From JBNLBS01 sp050303415 (lineage in GTDB: Bacteria > Pseudomonadota > Gammaproteobacteria > Methylococcales > Methylomonadaceae), in the NCBI GenBank assembly GCA_050303415.1, contig JBNLBS010000002.1, positions 62,001 to 126,000 on the forward strand: a DNA stretch of 64,000 bases, read 5' to 3'. The notes below the pieces were generated by a model. The model did no database searches and was not told the DNA's origin. It saw only the letters and a program-made list of their open reading frames with translations. Both the position numbers and the translations under genes were made by a program. Below, in pieces: positions 54,351-63,093 of the stretch. The stretch's first letter is position 1. Each line of letters opens with the position of its first letter.

Positions 54351-54491
54351 TACTTATTAATCATATGGTTATATTAATTTTATTGATAATAGAATTAACT
54401 TCGCAGGCTAAAGTGACGTAGTTTGTTCGCTAGCATAATTTATTACCCTTCAATTGTGAGTAACTTCACTATTACATTAATTTAGCGGGTT

Positions 54492-55301
54492 CTAATCCGG
54501 TTTAACAAACCTAATGGTCATCCGGTCACTTTCTCCTATGGCCAGATATTTTTCCTTATCCTGCGCCCCTAGTCTTAATGTCGGCGGCAAGGTCCAAACG
54601 CCTTCAGGATGATCGGTATTATCTTTTGGATTGGCATTAATTTCTGATTTGGCTAAAAAATTAAATCCTGCATTTCTGGCCAGGGAAATGACATAATCTT
54701 CTGACACGTAGCCTGATTTAGCTTCCGGATCCTGTTCGCCCATACTGCTGTTTCTGTGTTCAACCACGCCTAAAATACCGCCGGGCTTTAGCGCATTGTA
54801 CATTGCCTTAAACACACTGGCGGCATGACCTGATTTCATCCAGTTGTGCACATTACGAAAAGTTAACACCCTGTCCACTGAATTTTCCGGGGCAATCTGC
54901 ATATGTTGCAATGGTTGTAAAACCGTGAGTTTAATATTGCCATAGATATCCGGCCGCTTTTCCGTCTTGGCTAAAAATTTAGCCAAACTGGTTTTGAAAT
55001 ATGGCACGTCGGTATCAGCGGAAAAATGTGCCGCAAATAATTGCCCGTTATCTTTTAAATAAGGCGCCAGGATCTCGGTATACCAACCCTCGCCGCCCGG
55101 CCATATTTCAACTACTGACATATCAGCCTGAACATCAAAAAATGCCAAGGTCTGTTCCGGATGTCTATAGACATCCCGCGCTTTATTTTCGACTGAACGG
55201 TGAGAACCTTCTATCGCCTGTTTCATCAAACCAGCTGAATCCACAGCCAGGGCCATATTTGCAAAAGCGAACATCAGGGTAAACGGTATTATTTTTTTCA
55301 T
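54492..55301 (-). CDS. Exported class I methyltransferase-like protein (COG4798 type)
   Basis: A 269-residue protein with a clear signal peptide (MKKIIPFTLMFAFANMALA, then VDSAG) ahead of a Rossmann methyltransferase-like domain. Motif I reads VVEIWPGGEGWYTEIL, with Trp-Pro where Gly is usual. RVLTFRNVHNWMKSG and LKPGGILGVVEHR follow. Exported SAM-fold proteins of this sort are conserved, but their substrate and even activity are unclear, since SAM is cytoplasmic. It lies 12 nt downstream of dsbB on the same strand. Confidence 0.75.
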   Translation of the reverse strand: MKKIIPFTLMFAFANMALAVDSAGLMKQAIEGSHRSVENKARDVYRHPEQTLAFFDVQADMSVVEIWPGGEGWYTEILAPYLKDNGQLFAAHFSADTDVPYFKTSLAKFLAKTEKRPDIYGNIKLTVLQPLQHMQIAPENSVDRVLTFRNVHNWMKSGHAASVFKAMYNALKPGGILGVVEHRNSSMGEQDPEAKSGYVSEDYVISLARNAGFNFLAKSEINANPKDNTDHPEGVWTLPPTLRLGAQDKEKYLAIGESDRMTIRFVKPD

Positions 55302-55313
55302 TTGCTTCTCTTG

Positions 55314-55814
55314 TTATTCCGCATAATTCAACGGATTCCAGATTTGTAACAGACTCATCGTCGCAAGTAATAAAAAGGCCACCAAGGTCCAGGCGGGAAT
55401 ACTTAAACCCAGAAAAGTCCATAATACATCAGCGCATTCGCCAGTACCGCTCAGCATTAACTTAAGGGTATCCATCAACGGAAAATTTTCAAAGACATAT
55501 TCCAGTCCCGGTCCGCATTCCGGCACTTTATCCGGCGGTAAATTCTGTATCCAGACATGTCGGGTTGAAATCCCGGCTCCGGCCAATGCTATTACGGCGG
55601 CAGATATCGCATACACTTTCAAACCGATCTGCTTCGGACCATGAATGGCTGCCAGCAAAAACACCAAACCGGTTGCTAATATGGCAATCCGCTGCGAAAT
55701 GCATAACGGGCAAGGCTCCAATTCTTCAACAAACTGAAAATAAGCCCCTGTCGCCAGCATTAAAAAACAGCTTAAAAAGCCTATTAAAAACCAGATTCTT
55801 GAACTAAATATCAT
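55314..55814 (-). CDS. dsbB: Disulfide bond formation protein DsbB
   Basis: Four-helix inner-membrane quinone reductase that re-oxidises DsbA. The first cysteine pair is in EPCPLCISQR (C35, C38) and the second pair is C100 (VPECGPG) and C127 (GTGECADVLW). Helices fall at about 8-26, 43-58, 66-82 and 138-160. ATG 55814 is chosen with AAGAG upstream; it overlaps the end of the preceding RCK gene by 11 nt. A longer start at 55832 is possible. DsbB may share a transcript with the channel genes. Confidence 0.94.
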   Translation of the reverse strand: MIFSSRIWFLIGFLSCFLMLATGAYFQFVEELEPCPLCISQRIAILATGLVFLLAAIHGPKQIGLKVYAISAAVIALAGAGISTRHVWIQNLPPDKVPECGPGLEYVFENFPLMDTLKLMLSGTGECADVLWTFLGLSIPAWTLVAFLLLATMSLLQIWNPLNYAE

Positions 55815-56511
55815 CTTGCTCTTCTGCCTCAACTTGTTTTTTAAAATTTCTTATTTCCCTTGACGGGCCGAGAACCACCAGGGTATCACCGGCATCCAGA
55901 TTATGATCCTTTTCACCGACAACAAAATGCAGTTCTTCACCTAATTCCTTATCCACTACAGCAATAAGAATTAAATTATATCTTTGGTTCAATTCTAATT
56001 CACTCGCACGGGTATTTTCCAGTGACGAACCTGGGGTTATCTCTATTTGTGCAATATTCAGGTCATGTCGCCCGAATACTGTATGGTCCAGAATGTTGGT
56101 AATTTCCGGTTTTTTAACCAGCTCATGAATCTTTCGACCGCAAATTTCATACGGATCGATAATTTTATTGGCGCCGGCAGCCAATAATTTTTCCGCTGCG
56201 CCCTGGTTCTCCACTATTGAGATAATATTCAGGTTTTTATCAATGGCCCGTGCCGAAATGGTTAAAAACACATTTTCACAATCCTCTTCAAAAAAACAGA
56301 ACAAGGTTTCTATTTCGCCGCCTATGCCAATGGCCTTTAAGTCCTCATCATTTCGATAATCAATAGAAACCACGTTCAGGCCATTCTCCTGCGCCCTGAT
56401 AATGGCCTCCTCATCCTGCTCAACCAATAACACATCGCAATTTTTAGCGGCCAAGCGAGTCACTGCATCATATGACAGGTTGTTATAACCGAACAACGCT
56501 ATTTTGCTCAT
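55804..56511 (-). CDS. Stand-alone RCK (TrkA-N/TrkA-C) protein
   Basis: A 235-residue cytosolic regulator: Rossmann TrkA-N (IALFGYNNLSYDAVTRLAAKNCDVLLVEQDE, about 1-120) and a TrkA-C ligand domain (about 150-225, AQIEITPGSSLENTRASELELNQRYNLILIAVV). The usual GxGxxG is changed to GYNNLS, so nucleotide binding is uncertain. Its ATG overlaps the K+ channel stop by four bases (ATGA). It probably co-assembles with that channel as an extra gating ring. Confidence 0.85.
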   Translation of the reverse strand: MSKIALFGYNNLSYDAVTRLAAKNCDVLLVEQDEEAIIRAQENGLNVVSIDYRNDEDLKAIGIGGEIETLFCFFEEDCENVFLTISARAIDKNLNIISIVENQGAAEKLLAAGANKIIDPYEICGRKIHELVKKPEITNILDHTVFGRHDLNIAQIEITPGSSLENTRASELELNQRYNLILIAVVDKELGEELHFVVGEKDHNLDAGDTLVVLGPSREIRNFKKQVEAEEQDDI

Positions 56512-58112
56512 TTTGCCGACCTCACCTTCAAGCGGCTGGTTTCAATTTGATCGCGTAGATGATCAATACTGTATTCCCGCCCCAAAACCACCAGAATATC
56601 TTGAGCCTGTATTATAAAATGGGGCGCCGGATTAAAATAAAAATGCTGATTTTGCACTTTATATCGGTTTTTGTGTTTTTGATGAACCGGGTTTGAACTG
56701 ATCACTCCGACCAGGGTTAGCTTTCTGTCGACAAAATTGACCATACCAATATTTTTGCCCTCTATTAAACAACCCGGCTGAATCACAACGGTTTCCATCA
56801 GCACCTGTTTTTCTTCCCGTAAAATACCCAGAATAGCCTCAAAAGCCACCGGCTCACCAATATATTCCGCTGCCAGCAAACCCGCTATTTCAAACGGTTG
56901 TATGACAAAATCAGCCCCGGCCTGATAAAGCTTTTTTACGTTTTCTTTTCGATTGGCCCTGGAAATAATATGAATATCCGCATTCAGGTAGCGGCCGGAC
57001 AGCGTAATATAAACATTGGCCACATCATTTCCTGTGGTACATAGAACCGCTGTTGCGCCACGATTAATACCGGCATTTTCCAGCACTTCATTTTTGCTGG
57101 CATCATCATGAATCGCCAAAATCCCTTTGCGTTTGGCTGTTACAATAGCCTCTACATTTTTATCGATAACGATATAGTTCTCTTGGTCCTTGTCAAGTTG
57201 TCGTGCAATTTCCTGCCCGACCCTGCCAAAACCACAGATAATAATATAGTTTTTATAACGCTCTAATTCGGCATAGGTACGGTTTTCCCGCAGGACATGC
57301 ATTTTATCCTGAAAAGCCGCCACGATGATGGAAGTAAAGAACGACAACACACCCAAACCGGTTATGATCAACGCCACCGTGACCAGACGTCCACCTACGG
57401 TTTGCGGGGTAATATCACCATAACCGACAGTGGATATGGTGACGATGGCCCAATAAAAAGCATCATATAAATGCCGAAGCTGGCCGCCATTGGGTTTGTT
57501 TTCGAACAAATAAATTGCCGTACTGCCGATAAAAATCAAAAAACCCAAAAAAATAAGCAGGGTATACAGTTCAAAACGCTTGCTTGATAAGACATCGACA
57601 AAGACTTTCATACTGTCCGAATAACGGAACAATTTGAATAAACGGAAAATAAGAAATATTCGTAAAATTCTTAACGGCCTGTAACTGGGTAAAATGGCCA
57701 GCAAATCGATCAATGCAAAAGGCGAAAATATATACTCCAGTTTTTTAACTACAATCTGTTTAATAACCAATGACGCTGAAAACCGAATATTCAGGTATTC
57801 TGTTTTTTCAAAATGTTCAATTATTATTTTATGGCTATCACTCGCCAACCAGGCGCGCAGTAAATATTCAATTATAAAAACGCAGACGACAAAGTTTTCA
57901 AAATAAATGCCCAAGTTACCCAATTCACCGCCCACTTCGTAGATCAGCAAAAACACGCTCATCATGACCAGGCAAATCATAAACAGATCAAAATACGATT
58001 TATAACGGCTTTCTGGATTTTCCAACAGATTATAAAAAAACAACTTGGTTTTACTATATGTCGAGGATGTTTTTAAAGAATAGGCAAAGTAGACGAGTAA
58101 TCTGGCAAACAT
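56508..58112 (-). CDS. Voltage-sensor-type K+ channel with RCK domain
   Basis: A 534-residue channel. Six transmembrane segments include an S4-like basic helix (RPLRILRIFLIFRLFKLFR). The pore carries the K+ selectivity filter STVGYGDIT (about residues 226-233). A cytosolic RCK domain has IIICGFGRVGQEIARQLDKDQENYIVIDKN (GxGxxG) and NADIHIISRAN, and a C-terminal TrkA-C region follows. It is longer than the usual two-helix bacterial channels. The next gene is a second, separate RCK protein, so gating may integrate two nucleotide or ion signals. Confidence 0.9.
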   Translation of the reverse strand: MFARLLVYFAYSLKTSSTYSKTKLFFYNLLENPESRYKSYFDLFMICLVMMSVFLLIYEVGGELGNLGIYFENFVVCVFIIEYLLRAWLASDSHKIIIEHFEKTEYLNIRFSASLVIKQIVVKKLEYIFSPFALIDLLAILPSYRPLRILRIFLIFRLFKLFRYSDSMKVFVDVLSSKRFELYTLLIFLGFLIFIGSTAIYLFENKPNGGQLRHLYDAFYWAIVTISTVGYGDITPQTVGGRLVTVALIITGLGVLSFFTSIIVAAFQDKMHVLRENRTYAELERYKNYIIICGFGRVGQEIARQLDKDQENYIVIDKNVEAIVTAKRKGILAIHDDASKNEVLENAGINRGATAVLCTTGNDVANVYITLSGRYLNADIHIISRANRKENVKKLYQAGADFVIQPFEIAGLLAAEYIGEPVAFEAILGILREEKQVLMETVVIQPGCLIEGKNIGMVNFVDRKLTLVGVISSNPVHQKHKNRYKVQNQHFYFNPAPHFIIQAQDILVVLGREYSIDHLRDQIETSRLKVRSAK

Positions 58113-58374
58113 AGGCGTTTTAAAATTTCCTTTTTTGATTTAACTGCAATATTAATCTGTTTTTAAAACGCAAGACAATAAATCTATTTGCTTTAACAAT
58201 ACTGTTCTATAGCCTATTTTTTCAATTAACAATAGAGGACATTAAATATAAAGGTAATATTGACTCAAAACAAAAAGCTTATAAAAATTAATGTTTTTTA
58301 TTTGTCCTTAATCTATTTACTAGGTAAACTTAAAAAACAATTAAATAACTAGTTCAAAAATTGAGGCCTTTATC

Positions 58375-58992
58375 ATGGAGTCCATACACTGCCCGTCATG
58401 TGGTGCTGAGGCGCCGGTCAATATAAAACATTGCAAACTGATGGCCTGCGCCTATTGCAACTCCACTCTGTTATTTAATGACGAAGGTGTTAAGCATATA
58501 GGCGATCAATCTACTCTTGTTGAAATACCCTCTATTTTTAAACTGGGTCAGTCCTTCCAATATCGCACCATGTCTTTTACCCCGTATGGTCGGGTGCAAT
58601 TCGACTATGGCGATGGTATTTGGGAAGAATGGTGGGTACTTAACAGCTCAAACCAGGGTAAATGGATCAGTGTCGATGAAGGAGATATCGCCATCGAGAC
58701 ACCGGCCAGCTTTTCTGTATCCGAGATCAACTCAATTCCACCTTATAAACAGCTGACTATAGGACAAAAAATAACCTTGGGCGGCTTGGATTTAACGGTA
58801 ACTGAAAAAGACTCATCAACCTGTATCGGCGTGGAAGGCCAACTGCCGGAAGTTATTTTACCGGGCGATACATTCGATTATGCTCATTTATCTAGCGACA
58901 AAGGAGCCTTATTAACCGTTGAGTTTTTTGGTAAGGAGGTTAATGTCTTTCAAGGTAACTGGATAGATCCGTTTGAATTAATCCCGGTTTGA
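58375..58992 (+). CDS. DUF4178 protein with N-terminal zinc ribbon
   Basis: A 205-residue protein. A four-Cys zinc ribbon (CPSC at 6-9 and CAYC at 25-28) is followed by a DUF4178 beta-domain with IGQSFQYRTMSFT-like, GRVQFDYGDGIWEEWWVLN, WISVDEGDIA and TVTEKDSSTCIGVEGQLP. DUF4178 proteins often occur beside spermidine-synthase-like or DUF350 genes, but here the neighbours are a K+ channel and a sigma-54 regulator. Function is unknown. It ends 5 nt from the end of the convergent regulator. Confidence 0.8.
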   Translation: MESIHCPSCGAEAPVNIKHCKLMACAYCNSTLLFNDEGVKHIGDQSTLVEIPSIFKLGQSFQYRTMSFTPYGRVQFDYGDGIWEEWWVLNSSNQGKWISVDEGDIAIETPASFSVSEINSIPPYKQLTIGQKITLGGLDLTVTEKDSSTCIGVEGQLPEVILPGDTFDYAHLSSDKGALLTVEFFGKEVNVFQGNWIDPFELIPV

Positions 58993-58997
58993 CCGGG

Positions 58998-60338
58998 CTA
59001 GATACCATACTGTTTCCGTTTGCGCCAAAACGTGGCCCGGCTCATGCCTAATAGCTCGGCAGCACGATTCACTTTACCGTTTGCCTGGTTTAACGCCTGT
59101 TCAATAGCCAGTTTTTCATCGTAAATGGGAGCCTCCTGTGTCAAGGTTTCATTAACGACTATCTGGGTTGCCGTCTGCTCCCTGAATTCCGGAGGCAGCT
59201 CCGACAAATGCAAAACGTCACCGCTACCAACTACAAAGGCATATTCCAATACATTTTGCAGCTCGCGAATATTTCCCGGCCACTGATAATCGAGCAATAC
59301 ACGCATAGCCAGTGGGTCTATCCGGTCAATCTGACGTAGCCCCTGTTGATTGTGCTGTTTAATAAAATGCATGAGCAAAACAGGAATATCTTCCCGTCGT
59401 TCGCGCAAAGGCGGAATAAAAATCGGTACTACTCTCAAACGGTACATTAAATCCTCCCTGAATCGTTCCGCCCTGACCTCCTCCCGTAACGAACGATGTG
59501 TCGCAGCGACTATGCGTACATCGACACTGTAACTTTGTGTGCCGCCAACCGGAATATATTCTCGCTCTTGTAGGACTCTGAGCAGTTTTGCCTGTAATTC
59601 CAGCGGTAATTCGGCAACTTCATCCAGAAACAAAGTACCGCCGTTGGCCTGACTGAACAGTCCGGCATGATCCTTTATAGCACCACTAAATGCGCCACGG
59701 ACATGACCAAACAACTCACTCTCCAGCAGATTTGCCGACAATGCCGCACAGTTAATGGCCAAAAAAGGCTGTTTGCTACGTGAACTTAAATTATGGATTG
59801 CTCGGGCCACCAGCTCTTTTCCGGTACCGCTTTCTCCCCTGACCAGCACCGTCGCTTCAGTCTTGGCCGCAGATTGAATAATCTGGAACACCGGCCGCAT
59901 TTGTGGCGCCCTACTCAAAATACCCTGGAAGTTCTGTAATAACGCCTGTCCCCGTTGCTCTTGCGCGGGGAGGCTCGATGCCTGAATCTGCTGTAACTGG
60001 CAAACCCCGCCGGCAAATTGGCCCAGCTCATCATAAAGAGCCTGTGTTGATTGCCTTAAAACCAAAGTCTGTCCGTCTGTACGTGTTATCTCCCTGTCAA
60101 GCTGCCGCTTTTCTGCTGTAAAAATAACTCTATAAGGTTCAGGGCATAGCTTCCCCAACACATCTATCTGGTTTAAACCTAATAGTTTTTCCGCCCCAGA
60201 ATTCCATAAAATAATTTGCTGTTTACTGTCTACAATAAATAATGCAATGTCATCAGACAACTCGGCAAACCGAGTAATCACTTGTATTGGACTGACGGTT
60301 TGTAACCACCCTGATAACAGCTCTATAGAACGTTTCAT
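58998..60338 (-). CDS. Sigma-54-dependent activator, FisR-like, with GAFSGA loop
   Basis: A 446-residue enhancer-binding protein. An N-terminal PAS-like sensor (two cysteines, in GKLCPEPY and GGVCQLQ) precedes the AAA+ domain with Walker A GESGTGKE and Walker B GGTLFLDEVAELP. The sigma-54 loop reads GAFSGA instead of GAFTGA, and a Fis HTH (NRAAELLGMSRATFWRKRK) ends the protein. In Cupriavidus, FisR senses sulfane sulfur through cysteines and turns on pdo-sqr. The divergent pdo-sqr genes here suggest the same role. ATG 60338 is preferred; a GTG at 60359 lies in the operator cluster. Confidence 0.88.
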   Translation of the reverse strand: MKRSIELLSGWLQTVSPIQVITRFAELSDDIALFIVDSKQQIILWNSGAEKLLGLNQIDVLGKLCPEPYRVIFTAEKRQLDREITRTDGQTLVLRQSTQALYDELGQFAGGVCQLQQIQASSLPAQEQRGQALLQNFQGILSRAPQMRPVFQIIQSAAKTEATVLVRGESGTGKELVARAIHNLSSRSKQPFLAINCAALSANLLESELFGHVRGAFSGAIKDHAGLFSQANGGTLFLDEVAELPLELQAKLLRVLQEREYIPVGGTQSYSVDVRIVAATHRSLREEVRAERFREDLMYRLRVVPIFIPPLRERREDIPVLLMHFIKQHNQQGLRQIDRIDPLAMRVLLDYQWPGNIRELQNVLEYAFVVGSGDVLHLSELPPEFREQTATQIVVNETLTQEAPIYDEKLAIEQALNQANGKVNRAAELLGMSRATFWRKRKQYGI

Positions 60339-60391
60339 ACGCGTTTCATTTTGTTTCACAACTAGGTTTCATTGAAACATAAATGAAACCT
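60332..60391. promoter_or_regulatory. Cluster of GTTTCA/TGAAAC boxes (probable enhancer)
   Basis: Six copies of a 6-mer: GTTTCA at 60332, 60343, 60353 and 60366, and TGAAAC at 60373 and 60384. GTTTCATTGAAAC at 60366-60378 is a perfect 13-bp palindrome. TAGGTTTCATT (60363-60373) and AATGAAACCTA (60382-60392) form an 11-bp perfect inverted repeat. The position is about 75 bp upstream of a sigma-54 promoter. It probably binds the activator encoded next to it. Confidence 0.75.
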
Positions 60392-60464
60392 AATAGCAAT
60401 TTATAAATAACAAAATAAATATATAAACCTTTTTATTACAACAGGTTATATTGAAACTAAAACT

Positions 60465-60480
60465 TGGCATTGTCTTTGCT
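60465..60480 (+). promoter_or_regulatory. Sigma-54 (-24/-12) promoter of the pdo-sqr operon
   Basis: TGGCA then, after the right spacing, TTGCT: the GG at 60466-60467 and GC at 60478-60479 are 12 bp apart, as in the consensus TGGCACG-N4-TTGCW. The predicted start is near 60491, leaving a 50-nt leader before ATG 60542. Confidence 0.85.
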
Positions 60481-60541
60481 TTATATCATTACAAACTGAC
60501 GAACCGAAACATAATCCAAATTACTTTGACAGGAACCGACT

Positions 60542-61630
60542 ATGATTTTTAAACAACTTTTTGATGACGCAACCTGGACCTATACTTATCTAATAGGCGA
60601 TGAATCAAATGGCGAGGCCGTTTTTATCGACCCGGTTAACACCCATGTTGATAACTACTTACAATTACTCCAGGATTTGGGCCTGACGCTGAAATATTCG
60701 CTGGAAACCCATGTACACGCCGACCATATTACCGCCAGTGGCTTGTTACGCCAAAAAACCGGTGCCCAGACTGCTGTTAGCGCTCTGTGTGGAGCTAAAA
60801 CTGCAGACATACAAATCCAGGATGGTGATATTTTTGAATTTGGCCAAAATGAACAAATCAAAGTTATTGCGACGCCAGGCCACACACCGGGCAGCATTTC
60901 ATTTTTATGGCGTGACCGTGTTTTTACCGGTGATGCACTCTTTATCGGTGGCTGTGGACGGACTGATTTTCAAGGCGGTGATTCAGGCGCTCAATATGAC
61001 TCCATCACCCAACGCCTGTTTACCCTGCCGGATGATACCCTGGTTTATCCGGGACATGACTATCAAGGCCGCTGGGTTAGCAACATCATGCAGGAACGCA
61101 CCAATAATCCACGCTTAAGCGGTAAAAGCCGTGATGAATTTATTGAGATTATGGATAACCTGAACCTGCCGGAGCCCAGATTGATTAACGAAGCCGTTCC
61201 GGCCAATCGTTATTGCGGCCTGGATGAAGATGAATGTCAGGATGCTGTAGTACGCCGGGAACTGAGCCTGCCCAAACGTAATATGGGCACAGCAATGGAT
61301 AAAGTAGCCGCAGCCAAACAGCAGATTACCGAAGTCAACGTCGAGACGGCTAAAAAACTGATCCAGGAAGGCAATATCAGAATTGTCGATGTACGTGAAG
61401 CGGATGAATATCAGGCCGGACATATTGATCAGGCGATGCTGTTACCTCGTGGCGTACTGGAGTTTAAAATTGCCAATTTTCCTGAGTTAACCGATAAATC
61501 CGCTGCCATACTGCTGTATTGCCGTACCGGCGGACGCTCTGCACTGGCGGCCCAAACGCTGCAGGAACTTGGTTACAGTAATGTTTTGTCTATGGCCGGC
61601 GGCTATGAAGACTGGTCTAGGTCTTTATAA
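60542..61630 (+). CDS. Persulfide dioxygenase (ETHE1-like) fused to rhodanese
   Basis: A 362-residue bifunctional sulfur enzyme. The N-terminal metallo-beta-lactamase-fold dioxygenase (about 1-230) has HVHADH (H57, H59, D61, H62), ATPGHTPGS and FTGDALFIGGCGRTDFQGG. The C-terminal rhodanese (about 265-362) has the active-site loop YCRTGGRS with Cys327. The dioxygenase oxidises glutathione persulfide to sulfite, and the rhodanese can pass sulfur to sulfite to give thiosulfate. It is the first gene of a sigma-54-driven operon with sqr. Confidence 0.93.
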   Translation: MIFKQLFDDATWTYTYLIGDESNGEAVFIDPVNTHVDNYLQLLQDLGLTLKYSLETHVHADHITASGLLRQKTGAQTAVSALCGAKTADIQIQDGDIFEFGQNEQIKVIATPGHTPGSISFLWRDRVFTGDALFIGGCGRTDFQGGDSGAQYDSITQRLFTLPDDTLVYPGHDYQGRWVSNIMQERTNNPRLSGKSRDEFIEIMDNLNLPEPRLINEAVPANRYCGLDEDECQDAVVRRELSLPKRNMGTAMDKVAAAKQQITEVNVETAKKLIQEGNIRIVDVREADEYQAGHIDQAMLLPRGVLEFKIANFPELTDKSAAILLYCRTGGRSALAAQTLQELGYSNVLSMAGGYEDWSRSL

Positions 61631-61704
61631 TCAATCGTCATAAGTGTACATTATAAATTTTTAACCACGCAATAATAACAACAAGAACAAAACTGGAGAA
61701 AACC

Positions 61705-62967
61705 ATGTCTGAACAACACATTAGTATTTTAATTGTAGGCGGAGGGGCAGCCGGCGTATCGGTTGCCAATACTCTGCGCCGCCAGAATAAAGACATTGAT
61801 ATTGCCATTATCGAACCGTCTGAAAAACATTATTATCAACCCGGTTTTACTGTTGTCGGCGGTGGTGCTTATACTTTGAAACAAACGCTTAAGAATGAAG
61901 CTGATTTAATCCATCCGTCCGTAAAATGGATTAAAGATTATGCTGAAACTTTTCAGCCCGATGATAATCGAGTAACCCTGCATTCCGGCGATAGTATCAG
62001 CTATGACTATCTGGTTGCCTGCCCCGGCCTGCAACTGGACTGGAACAAAATAGATGGCTTGCAAGATACTCTCGGCAAAAATGGTGTCTGCAGTAATTAT
62101 TCAGCCGACACCGTGGAATACACCTGGGAATGTATACAAAATATGCAATCGGGTACGGCCCTTTTTACCCAGCCGCCGATGCCGATTAAATGTGCCGGTG
62201 CGCCGCAAAAAATCATGTACCTGGCTACCGACCGTTTTATTAAAAAAGGGATTCGGGACAATATCGATGTTCAGTTCTGCAATGCAGGCCCCGGCATGTT
62301 CGGTATCCCGTTCTTTGCCAAAGCCCTGCAAAAAGTGGTTAAAAACTACGGTATTACCAGCAATTTTAACCACAATTTAGTCGCGATTGACGGCGCAAGT
62401 CAAACCGCAACCTTTGAAGTGACTGACGCTGACGGCAACAAACAACGTGTAGAGAAGCAGTTTGATATGATTCATGTCACGCCTCCGCAAAGTGCGCCGG
62501 ACTTTATCAAGCAAAGTCCTTTAGCGGCGGAAAGCGGCTGGATAGATGTGCATCCGGCAACCTTGCAGCACAACAAATACCCCAATATTTTTGGCCTGGG
62601 CGATGCGACCACCACGCCTAATGCCAAAACAGCGGCTGCTGTGCGCAAGCAGGTCCCGGTAGTCGTCGATAATCTTTTTAACTTAATGTATCAGAATGCC
62701 CTGGTTGAAGGTTATGACGGCTACGGTTCCTGCCCGTTAACCACATCATTACATGGCGTTATTCTGGCCGAGTTTAAATATGATGGAAAAGTCACCCCTT
62801 CTTTTCCTTTTCTAGACCCGCGCAAAAGTCGTTGGATCTGGTGGATGGGCAAACTGTTCGGCTTTCCGTGGATGTATTGGCACCTGATGCTGAAAGGTTA
62901 TCGTTTTGATATTCCACACCTGGAAAAATATGCCGCCAAGCTGGTCAAAGAAGATAGTGAGACGTAA
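61705..62967 (+). CDS. sqr: Sulfide:quinone oxidoreductase, type II-like
   Basis: A 420-residue FAD enzyme that oxidises H2S to polysulfide/persulfide and reduces quinone. It has the FAD motif ILIVGGGAAGVSVAN and the redox Cys pair Cys163 (PIKCAGAPQKIMYL) and Cys343 (YGSCPLTTS). IHVTPPQSAPDF, NIFGLGDATTTPNAKTAAAVRKQ and the C-terminal membrane-contacting FGFPWMYWHLMLKGY helix are also present. The CAGAPQKIMYL block is characteristic of type II (SQOR-like) enzymes. It follows pdo by 74 nt and supplies its substrate. Confidence 0.94.
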   Translation: MSEQHISILIVGGGAAGVSVANTLRRQNKDIDIAIIEPSEKHYYQPGFTVVGGGAYTLKQTLKNEADLIHPSVKWIKDYAETFQPDDNRVTLHSGDSISYDYLVACPGLQLDWNKIDGLQDTLGKNGVCSNYSADTVEYTWECIQNMQSGTALFTQPPMPIKCAGAPQKIMYLATDRFIKKGIRDNIDVQFCNAGPGMFGIPFFAKALQKVVKNYGITSNFNHNLVAIDGASQTATFEVTDADGNKQRVEKQFDMIHVTPPQSAPDFIKQSPLAAESGWIDVHPATLQHNKYPNIFGLGDATTTPNAKTAAAVRKQVPVVVDNLFNLMYQNALVEGYDGYGSCPLTTSLHGVILAEFKYDGKVTPSFPFLDPRKSRWIWWMGKLFGFPWMYWHLMLKGYRFDIPHLEKYAAKLVKEDSET

Positions 62968-62990
62968 GTAAACTTTATCAATAGTGTCGT

Positions 62991-63047
62991 AGAGCGGACT
63001 TTAGTCCGCTCAGTACATGTTCAAAAAGGCGGACTAAACGTCCGCCC
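62991..63047. repeat. Tandem GC-rich hairpins between sqr and sulP
   Basis: AGCGGACT-TT-AGTCCGCT (62993-63010) is a perfect 8-bp hairpin. GGCGGAC-TAAAC-GTCCGCC (63028-63046) is a second 7-bp hairpin of the same core. This looks like a REP-type element. Whether it stabilises the upstream mRNA or reduces read-through to sulP is unknown. Confidence 0.65.
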
Positions 63048-63093
63048 TGCCGCCTCTAAGCTTTCACCCGGATCTTAGGAATCAACAAAAAAT

